NCBI GenBank assembly: GCA_032191485.1
Contig: JAVDOI010000172.1
Coordinates: forward strand, 183,501 to 247,500
Source: Leptoclinus maculatus
Lineage: Eukaryota; Chordata; Actinopteri; Perciformes; Stichaeidae
Length of the DNA stretch: 64,000 bases
Direction of reading: 5' to 3'
Numbering within the stretch: position 1 is the first letter of the stretch; the number at the start of each line of letters is the position of its first letter. Shown one piece after another: positions 11,363 to 21,819 of the stretch. The notes below the pieces were generated by a model. That model had not been told where the DNA came from. It worked only from the letters and a program-made list of their open reading frames with translations, and did no database searches. Position numbers and translations under genes: made by a program.

Positions 11363-11836
11363 TCATCTGCAAGGAGTCCAGGAGTTCCTGGAGTCCAGAT
11401 GCTGGAGGATGAAGTGAAGGGCCATGTTGACTGCGTCGTCTACAGACCTGTTGGCTCTGTAGGCGAACTGCAGGGGGTCCAGGAGTGGGTCGGTGAGGGT
11501 TTTAAGGTGGGACAGGACCAGGCACTCAAAAGACTTCATGACCACAGAGGTCAGGGCGACGAGCCTGTAGTCATTAAGTCCTGTGGTCCTTGTTTTTTTG
11601 GGGACGGGGATGATGGTGGAGGCCTTGAAGCAGGCTGGTACGTGGCATGTCTCCAGGGAGGTGTTGAAGATGTCTGTGAACACCGGAGACAGCTGATCAG
11701 CACAATGCTTCAGGGTGGAGGGGGAGACAGAGTCCGGGCCGGCTGCTTTGCGGGGGTTCTGTTTTTTAAAAAGCCTGTTGACGTCTCTCTCCAGAAGAGA
11801 GAGAGTCGTCACTGGGGAGGGGGGTGGGGGGGACAC
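11363..11836 (-). pseudogene. LINE A: reverse transcriptase finger region
   Basis: The open frame contains NPRKAAGPDSVSPSTLK, then ACFKASTIIPVPKK, LNDYRLVALTSVVMKSFE and FAYRANRSVDDAVNMAL. These are motifs 0-2a of LINE reverse transcriptases, upstream of the palm. It ends near LQHLDSRN, where a normal copy would enter the YARILF palm segment; instead it jumps to ADDTT. The deletion removes about 100 codons compared with the palm preserved in LINE B. Confidence 0.85.
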
Positions 11837-11864
11837 TGGGATGGGTGGTACAGAGGCAGACAGA

Positions 11865-12607
11865 TCACGTTGCCTTGCGGTGGCATGTAAACACCGACCA
11901 GTATGAATGAAGCGAACTCACGGGGGAGTAGAAGGGTTTACAGTTTATAAAGAAAGATTCCAGATCAGGAGAACAGTGCTGTAGAATCACTGTCACATCG
12001 TTACACCAGCCACTGTTGGAGTAGAAACAGATTCCTCCACCCTTTGATTTGCCGGAGAGCTCCGTGTCGCGGTCCGCTCTGAACAGCTGGAAGCCAGCCA
12101 GCTGGAGCGCAGAGTCCGGTATCGATCCACAGAGTCCGGTATCGATCCACAGAGTCCGGTATCGATCCACAGAGTCCGGTATCGATCCACAGAGTCCGGT
12201 ATCGATCCACAGAGTCCGGTATCGATCCACAGATCCAGGTCTCAGTGAAGCACAGAACGGAGGATGAAGAAAAGTCTGTCTTTTCCCACCAGTAGCTGAA
12301 GTTCGTCCAGTTTGTTGCACAGTGAGCGGACGTTGGAGAGAAATATGCCCGGCAGCGGTGTGCGGAGACGCACGAGCGCGCCGGCCCGTTTCCCTCTCCT
12401 ACGGCGCTTCACTGCATGAGTTAAGGTGAGCGCACCTTTGACTAGAATGTCCAGTAATTCCACAGAAGTTAACAGAAAAGATGGAAGTAAGTCCGCTGGA
12501 GTTGTTCCCCTGATGTTTATGAGCTCATCTCTGGTGAAAGAGCTCCGAGTATCACAGCAGAAAACAGTATTTACAACAAGACAACACAAAACAATGAGCA
12601 CCAACAC
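11865..12607 (-). pseudogene. LINE A: apurinic-type endonuclease region split by a 20-bp repeat
   Basis: The N-terminal part (12607-12242) includes the endonuclease start PLPGIFLSNVRSLCNKLDEL. The later part (12110-11865) includes AGFQLFRADRDTELSGK, then GGGICFYSNSGWCNDVTV and LEFF-type text, all typical of the LINE APE endonuclease that nicks target DNA. Between them lies a six-unit, 20-bp tandem array. One unit keeps the frame between the two halves; six units add 100 bases and shift it. No start codon with good context is evident. Confidence 0.75.
12111..12230. repeat. 20-bp minisatellite, six identical copies, inside a LINE coding region
   Basis: Unit agagtccggtatcgatccac, six perfect copies in 120 bases. 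All three minus-strand frames are open through the array because three units make 60 bases without a stop. A partial unit follows. Confidence 0.97.
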
Positions 12608-12794
12608 ACCGAGGCAGCCGTCCGCGGCGCCATCTTAGCAACAGATTTTTAGTGTTAGGTCTATCCCTCTCAAATCTCAAATTTACCTTTTGCAGGTTGG
12701 ACAAACACTCGTACAATCATGATGGATTGGTGATTGAAAGTCTGTCAGAATACTCTCACGTCTCTCAGCGCTATGAAAATGTACCTGTACAGGT

Positions 12795-12798
<4 letters not shown>

Positions 12799-12872
<74 letters not shown>
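12799..12872. repeat. (CA)37 microsatellite
   Basis: Uninterrupted ca dinucleotides. Confidence 0.98.
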
Positions 12873-12875
<3 letters not shown>

Positions 12876-13314
12876 GTGACTGGTGAAAAGTTTCCCTGGT
12901 GTTTGGGAGATTTAATGGGAGTATTTCAATAAAACACAGGAATGGTTTATGGTTCACCCTGAGCTCAGCCCGGTCACTTCGGAGCCTCGTCCTCTCTGGT
13001 TATTAATTCCCTCTCCAAGAACGTGTGCGTGCGTGACTTCTTTTGTCGACTCCCGTCCACAGCCATTTTGGTTTTCTCTCATACTCTTCTCCTCGTACAA
13101 GGACATTTCCTGGAGGGGGGCAGTGTGGCTGTGGCAGCGTAATAAAGAATTTTGAGGTAAAATGTACACCAAAATCCTTCACCCCTCTCTCAAGCACTGC
13201 ACTCTCACACACACACACGCACAAACTTGCAGACAGGTCAAACGTACAATGCTAGAGTTGGTTACATAAACCAGATGGCCGTGGCTGGCATGAAGCAGCT
13301 ACGACATCTAAGAA

Positions 13315-13317
<3 letters not shown>
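12873..13317. other. Unique noncoding stretch
   Basis: No gene or repeat recognised except a short ca run near 13206-13222. Confidence 0.5.
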
Positions 13318-13351
<34 letters not shown>

Positions 13352-13353
13352 GT
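13318..13353. repeat. (TG)n microsatellite
   Basis: About 17 tg units. It faces a (CA)n tract 88 bases downstream, so the two are inverted relative to each other. Confidence 0.97.
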
Positions 13354-13438
13354 ACTGTCTCTCCTAACAAAAACCACCAGGGACCTTGTTTGTTGTCTGC
13401 ACCCCACAAGGGAAATGCTGTCAGCTTTACAATCACAC

Positions 13439-13473
<35 letters not shown>
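13439..13473. repeat. (CA)n microsatellite
   Basis: About 17 ca units, complementary to the tract at 13318. Confidence 0.97.
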
Positions 13474-13476
<3 letters not shown>

Positions 13477-13659
13477 AGAAGATTCTCTTATAACAAAGAT
13501 CTGTCTCAGTGTGTATTGGTGTGTGGATTGAACTATCCCACCTTTTTAGTGTGTGTGTGTTGTCCCAGAGAGTAGCATGATGGGACCTGGAGGACATTTT
13601 CAGCCGAAGCAGATACAACCCCAGACGTGACACTGACTGGCACCATATTACTGATAGGA

Positions 13660-13662
<3 letters not shown>

Positions 13663-13697
<35 letters not shown>

Positions 13698-13713
13698 CAT
13701 ATATATATATATA
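13663..13713. repeat. Compound (CA)14 and TA-rich microsatellite
   Basis: A ca run followed by alternating ta with one c interruption. Confidence 0.95.
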
Positions 13714-14074
13714 GTCATATCATTGTTGCAGCCATCCAAAGTGAGTCTTTTATCCTTTTTCTCTGGGTTGTACCTATTCTATTATTCCAGATGATTTTAT
13801 GATCACAGGAATATGCGTGTCATTTGTCATCATTGTGACCTTTGACCTCGCTACTGGCATTGCAGTAAAAGTGATCTAGAATATATTTTTGTCAATATAA
13901 AGTGCAGGGTGAGATAAAGCAACTTGTTTCACAATTATTATGAATGAAATGTCAAAAGTTTAGTCTGAACCTGTTTGTGCATCGGGTTGTCGTTGCAGCT
14001 GTGTGGCTTATTAGGCTGGACAAGCGTTAAACTTCACATTGCTCTTACTAGTGCATCCCCATCGATAACTCAAA
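13714..14074. other. Unique noncoding stretch
   Basis: Nothing recognised. Confidence 0.5.
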
Positions 14075-14215
14075 ATAACTCTCCTGGGTGAAAGTCGTGT
14101 CTGTTTTACCCATCCATCCACCACGACCTCGCTATACTACATCCCCTGACTTCTCCTATACGCCCATCATAATTACTACGGCCACTAGAGGTCGCCATCT
14201 ACTACAAAAATGTAA
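14075..14215. repeat. Third copy of the ggctttcaccc-type repeat, inverted
   Basis: It contains tcctgggtgaaagtc, the reverse complement of the block at 3541, followed by gttttacccatccatcc motifs. Confidence 0.4.
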
Positions 14216-14237
14216 ATATGGGTCATAATCTGGCATT

Positions 14238-14733
14238 AATCTCTGGTTCTGACTCTTAAAGCCAATGTGGAAGTATCTTAAAACATGCATTCTCCCTAAT
14301 GTCCACCAGGGGGCGACTCCTCTGGTTCTATAGAAGTCTATGAGAAAATGACTCTACTTCTCTCTTGATTTATTACCTCAGTAAACATTGTAAACATGAG
14401 TTTATGGTCTCAATCTCTAGTTTCAAGTCTTCTTCAATACAGCATGATGTTCATTTAGTACATGATGGTCCATTTAGAGTCAAACAGACCATAAAGCAGG
14501 GGATGCTTTAGGGCGGGGCTACACGGTGATTGACAGGTCTCTACGTCACTCCTCCACATTTTAAATATATTCACTTTAGTTCACTGGTTGCAAAACAATA
14601 ACATGGCGACGGCCGTAATCCAAGATGGCGACGGCCAAATCGCCAAACTCAAGGCTTCAAAACGGCAGTCCACAAACCAATGAGTGACATCACAACGACT
14701 ACGTCCACTTCTTATGTAGTCTATGGTCGTAAT
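14238..14733 (-). mobile_element. Dispersed element V, copy 1
   Basis: About 500 bases, the reverse complement of the copy at 34378. On the minus strand it starts near catagactac (14733) and passes through gattgacag, aaagcatcccctgc and gtcgccccctggtgg. It is non-coding. Over about 220 bases it is almost identical to the 34.4-kb copy. A CTCF-like core, ccaccagggggcgac, lies at 14303-14317. Whether the family is a MITE or a SINE is not resolved. Confidence 0.75.
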
Positions 14734-15345
14734 AAGATGCTTGCACAGTGTGAGGACGGCTGGAAAATATCTGTAATTAGAAAGAATTCATGATGTCTAT
14801 ATTACATTTCTGCAATAATGATATCAATAATAATATAAAGTTTCCACACTGTGTTACACAGGCACAGAGCGGGCCAAAATCTATTCTTGCATTTGTAACT
14901 CAGACCTCCATCGCTGTATGAGATAACCTGCAGTTTTTAGATATGCGTAACGATAGCACTGCAGTTGGTATAGGTCTTTTCATTGTCCTTGTTTACCTGT
15001 CTCGTTCACAAAGTCCTATAGATGTGTTTTCTCATGTTTAAGCTTTCCAAAATGATTAAAAACATGAATTGTCCCCCCCCCCCCAGAAAACTCAAGATTA
15101 CATTTCTTGGCCATATTGCACAGAAGTAGTTTGAGCTTGTTGGCATGACAGTCGTAGCTGCACACATGCAAATATAACTTGTGTCTGCAAGCTGTCGATG
15201 TGCAAAAATAGAAATGACCAAGTCAACACTGTACAGTTTTCATTGCGTGCCCTTGTACAATAATTAAGAACTCTAATTGCACGTCATTGCTGTCGAAATG
15301 AGCCACATACAAACATCAAGAGAGTCCACGAAAACAAACATTTCA
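14734..15345. other. Unique AT-rich stretch
   Basis: Nothing recognised; a C run lies at about 15074-15084. Confidence 0.5.
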
Positions 15346-15349
15346 AAGG

Positions 15350-16105
15350 GGACCAAAGGGGTACCCATCTACACCAGGTCTGATCGAAACAAAGGGGTAC
15401 CCATCTACACCAGGTCTGATCAAAACAAAGGGGTACCCATCTACACCAGGTCTGATCGAAACAAAGGGGTACCCATCTACACCAGGTCTGATCAAAACAA
15501 AGGGGTACCCATCTACACCAGGTCTGATCGAAACAAAGGGGTACCCATCTACACCAGGTCTGATCAAAACAAAGGGGTACCCATCTACACCAGGTCTGAT
15601 CAAAACAAAGGGGGACCCATCTACACCAGGTCTGATCAAAACAAAGGGGGACCCATCTACACCAGGTCTGATCAAAACAAAAGGGGACCATCTACACCAG
15701 GTCTGATCAAAACAAAGGGGGACCCATCTACACCAGGTCTGATCAAAACAAAGGGGGACCATCTACACCAGATCTGATCAAAACAAAGGGGGACCCATCT
15801 ACACCAGGTCTGATCAAAACAAAAGGGGACCATCTACACCAGGTCTGATCAAAACAAAGGGGGACCATCTACACCAGGTCTGATCAAAACAAAAGGGGAC
15901 CATCTACACCAGGTCTGATCAAAACAAAAGGGGACCATCTACACCAGATCTGATCAAAACAAAGGGGGACCCATCTACACCAGGTCTGATCAAAACAAAA
16001 GGGGACCATCTACACCAGATCTGATCAAAACAAAGGGGGACCCATCTACACCAGGTCTGATCAAAACAAAGGGGTACCCATCTACACCAGGTCTGATCAA
16101 AAGAA
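15350..16105. repeat. 36-bp minisatellite, 21 copies
   Basis: The unit contains ccatctacaccaggtctgat followed by c(g/a)aaacaaaggggta. The first six copies alternate between gatcgaaac and gatcaaaac, a 72-bp two-unit period. Later copies change ggtaccc to gggaccc or to a 35-bp variant with ggacc, and some have agatct in place of ggtct. The frames open through it are repeat artefacts. Confidence 0.97.
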
Positions 16106-16596
16106 TAAAACACCAGGTCTCAATAATATGACTACCGGATATCATTCTTCTTTCTGTTTTCTCTCACAGTTCATAATGACATGCGGAGAAGGAGCTGGGT
16201 CCCAGTAGAGAGGTAGAGCCAGCTTCTTTCATCTTATATTGGGAATAACCCAACATCCACAACACAGAGCCTCCTGCTGTAAAGGGTGAGCCTCCATGTG
16301 GAGATACACACTCCTCAATCATCGCTTTTATGAATATGATACGGACCGGCCATAAGTTAAACCAGCTGTATATCACATGGAGAGGTCACAGCACTTTATT
16401 GTTGCAGTGTAAATCTAGCGCAGCTTTATTTGAGCACTATGTTTGGACATTAAACTGAGGCGCTGGTAACACGTCATACGTGGAATAGGAGAATGGTGTC
16501 TGGAATGTCACTTTGTTATCGAGAGGTAAATTTAAACCCATACGGCCTTTACTGTGCTGTATCTTATCACCATATACTGAACCGTTAGGGGTGACC

Positions 16597-16598
<2 letters not shown>
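16106..16598. other. Unique noncoding stretch
   Basis: Nothing recognised. Confidence 0.5.

Positions 16599-16632
<34 letters not shown>
16599..16632. repeat. (TG)n microsatellite
   Basis: About 17 tg units. Confidence 0.97.
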
Positions 16633-16634
<2 letters not shown>

Positions 16635-16779
16635 CACTAAAGACTGATGGGTCATGACGGCACCATTCAGCATCGCAGCGTAGCCGCCGGGTATGTGTGT
16701 GTGCGCGTGTGCAACCATGAATGTCAAAGATCTTTCACCCGACCCCCCCCTCCCCACCTCCAGCCACCATCAGCACACG

Positions 16780-16782
<3 letters not shown>

Positions 16783-16835
<53 letters not shown>
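16783..16835. repeat. (CA)26 microsatellite
   Basis: Uninterrupted ca units, inverted relative to the tg tract at 16599. Confidence 0.97.
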
Positions 16836-16838
<3 letters not shown>

Positions 16839-17259
16839 TTATAAACACCAGCAAAGGAAGAATGTCAAGGTGTCACGCTAAGTGACAGCGACAAGCACGT
16901 CATTGTTTTGACAGGTCGAGCTTACATCAGTGCAAAAGACGTGGTGCGAAGACAAACGCACACATAAGGGCTAAAGCTATAAAACAAGCGTCACATTACG
17001 TTCAGTTCATTGTGCACAACTAGTACAGTACAAGTACTAATACTTATGGTAGAACCATTGTTTGTAGTTTATTTAAATCAATTTTGTTGTCATATTGTAA
17101 GTTGAATACTTGTCCATTATTGAATTACTTGTGTATTACACACATTGAATTAGATTAATCTTCTATTAGTATACCACCTGTTTACCACTGGATTATATTT
17201 CCACCATAGTTAAATCACTTGTATCTTATAATTACATGACTAGTCTGTTTTCTTGGAGA

Positions 17260-17302
<43 letters not shown>

Positions 17303-17947
17303 GTATATGTTTTTGGTTTGGTTTTCAGCAAGGTTAAGAAAAAAAAACTGGCCCGAATTTCATGAATCTTGGTGCTTGGTGGGAGCGTGTAGCATGGGCC
17401 AGGGTAGAACTCATTGAATTTCGGAGCAAATCCGACTCACGGGGCAGGTACACAAATATCTTTCAGTTGTGTTGACATGGCAGGATGGGGCATAGGACTA
17501 GGTCCGTACTGTCCCTGTGCTCCGAGAGCTCCCCGAGTATTAAGAACTATAGAGGTGTCTGCCAAATGATTGTAATACAAGCAAAAGAGTCTGTTAATTG
17601 TAAAGTCCTCCTGTCCACATGTTGAAGTGTGTGTGCTACTAATGCACAATGGAGGTTGCTTTATGGACCCTGCTTAGGTAAAAGCTTCAAAGGAGAGTTT
17701 GTAGCAATGAAAAAACACAGTAAAACAATCCTGCAAAGACAAGCACCATTACACACGGACAGCGGTGGGAGACGTACTCAGATGGGCTTTGGCGTTTTGT
17801 CGACGTAATCAACGAGAGGTTGCATCGGGAGGTTGGGAAGATGGCTGCACTCGGCTAAAGCATGCATTTCCCCCTGGAGAACAAGCTGCAGCTAAAACAT
17901 CTCGAAGTGTGGACATATTGTAGACAAATACCCCACCATGTGGTGCT
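16836..17947. other. Unique noncoding stretch
   Basis: No gene recognised. A TA-rich microsatellite lies at 17265-17302. Confidence 0.5.
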
Positions 17948-17955
17948 CTGTAAAC
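17948..17955. other. Left 8-bp target-site duplication
   Basis: ctgtaaac, repeated exactly at 19152-19159 on the far side of the element. Confidence 0.9.
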
Positions 17956-18724
17956 CAGTGGCGGCTGGTCCATAGAGGGCGCTAGGGCGCCGCCCCCCCT
18001 AGAGCTACAAAAAATAAAAATAAAAATAAAATTAAAAATATAAATAAAAATACAATTTAAAATAAAAATAAACTATACAAATTGTCAATATTTGTGTTTT
18101 TGAAACATGGAATCACCCAGTAATATGTGTAAAATATGATATCTGCGGTAAATATATGCTTTTCCTGCTTGTCCTCTCTGCCTGTCTGCTCTTCCTCTCT
18201 GTGTGTGCACGTCTCAGCTGGCTGGGGCGCTGGAAAAACTGCCCCAAAGAGGCGGGTCTATAAAGCAGTTTAGCCAATGATGAGTAAAGATATAAATGAG
18301 TGACATACAATTCAGCCAATCAGCGTCCTCAAATAGATTCAGCTTGGGGCAGTTTTTTTCCTGCCCCAAGCTGCGCGTTCTCCTCAGGAGAAGTCTCTAC
18401 AGGAGAGCGCCAGTGTGAGCACTACTCCTCCAAGACCCGTTTGAGAGGAGAACTGAGAGGAGAAACTACTGAAAGAGCTGATCCCAGATCAGCCTGACCT
18501 CACAATCAGACAGCAGACTAGCAGGACAGAGAAGCAGTACATGAAGCTTCTCTACTAGCTGTACACCAGACAGGTTTGACTCGCTGGATGACGTCATGAT
18601 AATAACTTATTTATCTTTTTAAAACAACGGGGACAGAACCAGCATGGACAGTTAGGGAGTGAGGGACATGAAGCACCTGTCTGAGAAATGGATATATAGT
18701 TATATATATATATATATATATTAT

Positions 18725-18759
<35 letters not shown>

Positions 18760-19151
18760 ATTTTATATTATAGTGAATATTATTATATGATATATATATT
18801 ATTATATTATACAGAATATTATATGATATATATATTATTATATTATACAGAATATTATATGATATCTATATATATTATTATATTATACAGAATATTATTA
18901 TATGATATATATATATTATATTATACTGAATTCCCTGTGAGGGTGACTAAAATAAGATGTCCTGACGTGTTTGTGAAAGTGTTATTTACTGCTTTTTTTC
19001 GTGTTGGAATAAATGTTAAATATTTAACTGCAAAGTAGTAATGCGTGTTTGATACCTTAATTTGTTTGCATTAAATCATTCTGGGATGTTTGCTGAAATT
19101 GATTGGATGTGGCACAGCCCTACCAAGAACATTTTCCACCAGCCGCCACTG
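17956..19151. mobile_element. Complete non-autonomous hAT element, 1196 bp
   Basis: The ends are cagtggcggctggt and its exact inverse accagccgccactg, giving 14-bp perfect terminal inverted repeats. A perfect 8-bp duplication (ctgtaaac) flanks them, which is the hAT signature. No transposase is encoded. The interior has A-rich sequence, a promoter-like GC-richer block (about 18150-18560) with an inverted pair of gccccaa/ttggggc arms near 18240 and 18345, and a long TA-rich region (18690-18930). That region contains tandem copies of a unit with atatgatatatatattat and tatacagaat. The young-looking duplication suggests fairly recent movement. Confidence 0.9.
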
Positions 19152-19159
19152 CTGTAAAC
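19152..19159. other. Right 8-bp target-site duplication
   Basis: ctgtaaac, identical to 17948-17955. Confidence 0.9.
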
Positions 19160-20086
19160 TCTTATCACAGCGATGCACCAATCCCTGAAAGTGAAAGCGT
19201 CCCAGAGTGCTTTGTTCAAACGGAGGACAAGATTCTGTCCTGACCAACGCAAGATATATCAGGGTTATCGACAAGGTTACTTTAAGATTATCTTCATGTT
19301 AAAAGTAAATTCTGTAATTATTATATAATTATATCATTTGTTAATGGGAAACATTTCCAGCAATAATGTAAGCAATCTCTCAGCTGAAGCTTAGAACAGG
19401 ATTCCTTTAAATGAAGGTTTTAAAGACCATTTTTATTGGAATAGCTTTTCATTAACTGATATGTTTGCAACTAATTTCTTTCAATCCAGTTTCACTTTCT
19501 GTTGTGGCGCCGATTACACAAAAACATCTGTAGAAGAAACTAACTGCTGGCCTTTAATTCCACATCACTACAGGACAGAGATGAGCAGCTCTTCATAATT
19601 GGACGGATGGCCCTTAACAAGCGCTGCATTCAGTTTCTCTTCCCCCGCTACTGGGTTCCTCCACACGTTCCCCCTCGCCATCTCCTCATCCCCGTCATTT
19701 AGGGAACGCTAATGTGGTAAATGCGAACAACAAAGACGGGACGTCTTGCCATTTTCCTGCTTCCCCGCCGCTTTCCCCACATTTCCGCAGCGGCTAAATT
19801 AGACCGATGCCAAACGCGAGAACTCAGAGCGGCGAGGCCAGATGTGATATTTGTTTTTCTCACTGCGGCGTCAGGTAGATGTTCTGAGGAAATAAAGAAG
19901 GAAAATCAAACACGGCTGCCTCGCTGGATTTGGGACTCGTTCTGAATCGCCGACGGTGGCCATGCTAATCATTTGATCCTGTTAGAAGAAGTGAAGTGTT
20001 TGTGTTTGTGTGCGATTCAGCCAGGAAAGTTAACAACCACTGTAAATAGGCCGGGGCTCAGCGTCTTGATTTGTGCACAGTGGCTG

Positions 20087-20087
<1 letters not shown>
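19160..20087. other. Unique noncoding stretch with a conserved-element-like block
   Basis: No gene recognised. About 19540-19960 has the mixed, repeat-free, TAAT-containing texture of conserved noncoding DNA; this is untested. Confidence 0.3.

Positions 20088-20134
<47 letters not shown>
20088..20134. repeat. (TG)23 microsatellite
   Basis: Uninterrupted tg units. Confidence 0.97.
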
Positions 20135-20136
<2 letters not shown>

Positions 20137-20288
20137 TCGCTGGCTGTTTCCCTATAAAAGCAATTTGCCCCATGCTCGGGCTAGGCAATGAGCAGATGCT
20201 ACCATTGTAAATGATGATGCGAGGGGCCATAATAAAGAGTTGATAAACACAGAATTACTGCTGGGCCGTGGGCACGCAGAGAGAGGGA

Positions 20289-20304
20289 GGGGGGGGGGGG
20301 GGGG
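20289..20304. repeat. Poly-G tract of 16 bases
   Basis: Uninterrupted G run preceded by gagaggg; possible G-quadruplex or assembly-length uncertainty. Confidence 0.95.
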
Positions 20305-20549
20305 AGTAAAGAAAACACACACATACATAATCAGATGGATCAAAAACATACACAGAGGCTCTATTGTGGTGGTATTGGTAACGTGGTGATGCTGGTAACC
20401 AGTCGACTACTGGGTTTGAATAAATGATTCAAATCCTTTGAGCCCGGTTAGTATATTATTTTCCTATTTGGTTTTCAATCACTCTCATGCCGGTAGATTC
20501 TATTTCTTTCATGCTATCAGTCGTACGTAGATGAAGAAATAGTCTGGGA

Positions 20550-20692
20550 CGTGAATGGTAAATGGACTGTACTTGTATAGACTTTAACACTACATGTCAT
20601 CATTCACCCATTCACACACTGATGGAGGGGCTACCATGCAAGGTGCCTCTAACATTCATACAGCTTTAGGGTTAAGTGTCCAAGGACACATC
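20550..20692 (-). mobile_element. SINE fragment without its tRNA-like head
   Basis: It shares cactacatgtcatcattcac, ccattcacacactgatgg, aggtgcc and ccaaggacacatcg with the copies at 27595 and 29085. It stops at acatcg, exactly where the Harbinger end begins, so the A and B box part is missing. Confidence 0.6.
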
Positions 20693-20915
20693 GGCTGCGT
20701 CTCAATTCAGGGGCTGCATCCTTCGGAGGACCCAGCCTTCGCGGTCTACGTCGGCCGTGTCCTTTATGGACCGCGGAGGCTGGACCGAGCGGTCTCTGTA
20801 ATGAGACGGCCTACGCTACAGAGGACTTCCTGTTTGCGTCACCAAACAGGAAGCCAGGTTTTTTTTCGCTGCACCCGTCGCCTAGCAACCAGCTTTGCGC
20901 TAAAAACTTGCAAAA

Positions 20916-21002
20916 ATGGAGCCAGACATGGTGCTACTGCTGTTCCTCGTCTTTCAAATCATGTTGGAAGACATGATTCACCGCCACCGCCGAATGATCT
21001 AG
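20916..21002 (+). pseudogene. Possible N-terminal piece of a Harbinger transposase
   Basis: An ATG frame of 28 codons ending in a stop, MEPDMVLLLFLVFQI then a basic stretch HRHRRM. Position behind the GC-rich leader and the hydrophobic-then-basic pattern fit the start of fish Harbinger transposases. The match is short and could be chance. Confidence 0.35.
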
Positions 21003-21488
21003 TTCAGGCTCAGAGGACCTTTTTCAGGTCATTTTAAATTTGAATTACATTTGAATTGGTTAATCCATGTACTTTTATCTAAAAGTAATGTTAACTTCAG
21101 CTAACGTAGTTTGTATCGCTAATGTCATTACAACTTCTATAATTTCATATTTAAAATGGCTTTACTGTAATCTAAAATAAATCAAACTGTCATGTTTCAG
21201 CTGAAACAGGTTGGATGGACAGACAGATAGATATAATATGAAGATATAAGCCTATTCTACCTAAGCTCCCCACATTTAATATTGTTCTTTATTTAACAGT
21301 TTTTCTTTTCCTTCTTTCCCTAAACCAGCCCAGACTCCTGCATCCTGGACAGATGACCAGGACACAAGGCCTGACCAAGCGCTGGAGGTGCACCACAGTA
21401 AGTAATCACTCAACAATACTTTTTAGGATACTGAAGAACAGTAGATCACATCATATTTATATATATATTGGCCATTTTACCATTTCAG

Positions 21489-21612
21489 TTCATAACAGCA
21501 TGTGCCGTCCTCCACAACATCTGCCTGGGGGCTGGTGACATCATGGCCCCAGAGGATGAGCCTGTGGAGGACGTGGCAGAGGATGAGGGGAGAACGGTTT
21601 GGAGGCAGTAAC
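21489..21612 (+). pseudogene. C-terminal exon of a Harbinger (DDE_Tnp_4) transposase
   Basis: Immediately after an acceptor-like ccatttcag, the frame reads ITACAVLHNICLGAGD followed by an acidic tail and a stop at about 21610. The VLHNIC motif is the conserved C-terminal signature of PIF/Harbinger transposases (HARBI1 relatives). The upstream DDE residues are not present in the window. The acidic tail (EDEPVEDVAEDEG) is also normal for the family. Confidence 0.7.
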
Positions 21613-21819
21613 TGGTGCTCCTTGACGGGACCATCTGTCTGCAGAGGTCTCTGCCCTGGAGGAGGTGCCCGGTGACCACGAATTATTGTTAGGCAAGTAT
21701 AACAATTGTAAAGCTGTGATGCCTAAATACTAAAAATGTTTTGTAGCGCTGTTGAAATATTTTGTGTTAGGACTGATTATTTCAAAATAAGCGCGTGCAT
21801 GAAATATTTTATACCTACG

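Larger units (their letters stand above)
10433..12637 (-). mobile_element. LINE copy A, nearly full span but internally deleted
   Basis: A minus-strand CR1/L2-type LINE. The 3' tail starts at 10433 (tcaaagtcaaagtcagc), a common fish LINE terminus. The 5' end is near 12637 (aagatggcgccgcgg on the minus strand), just before the endonuclease region. At about 2.2 kb it is short for a family of several kb, because the reverse transcriptase palm is deleted near 11360-11400 and the 3' part is compact. It directly abuts LINE B without a recognisable target duplication. Confidence 0.8.
20693..21690 (+). mobile_element. PIF/Harbinger element remnant
   Basis: The left end resembles fish Harbinger termini (ggctgcgtctcaattcag) and is followed by a GC-rich leader, a short N-terminal frame and, farther on, the last coding exon of a Harbinger transposase. 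The catalytic middle is absent. No right terminal repeat is visible, so the end coordinate is approximate. Confidence 0.6.

Noticed and set aside
15277..15777. Frame of 166 residues with 12-residue repeats
   Set aside because: It only follows the 36-bp minisatellite; variant units of 35 bases destroy it and there is no protein-like flank.
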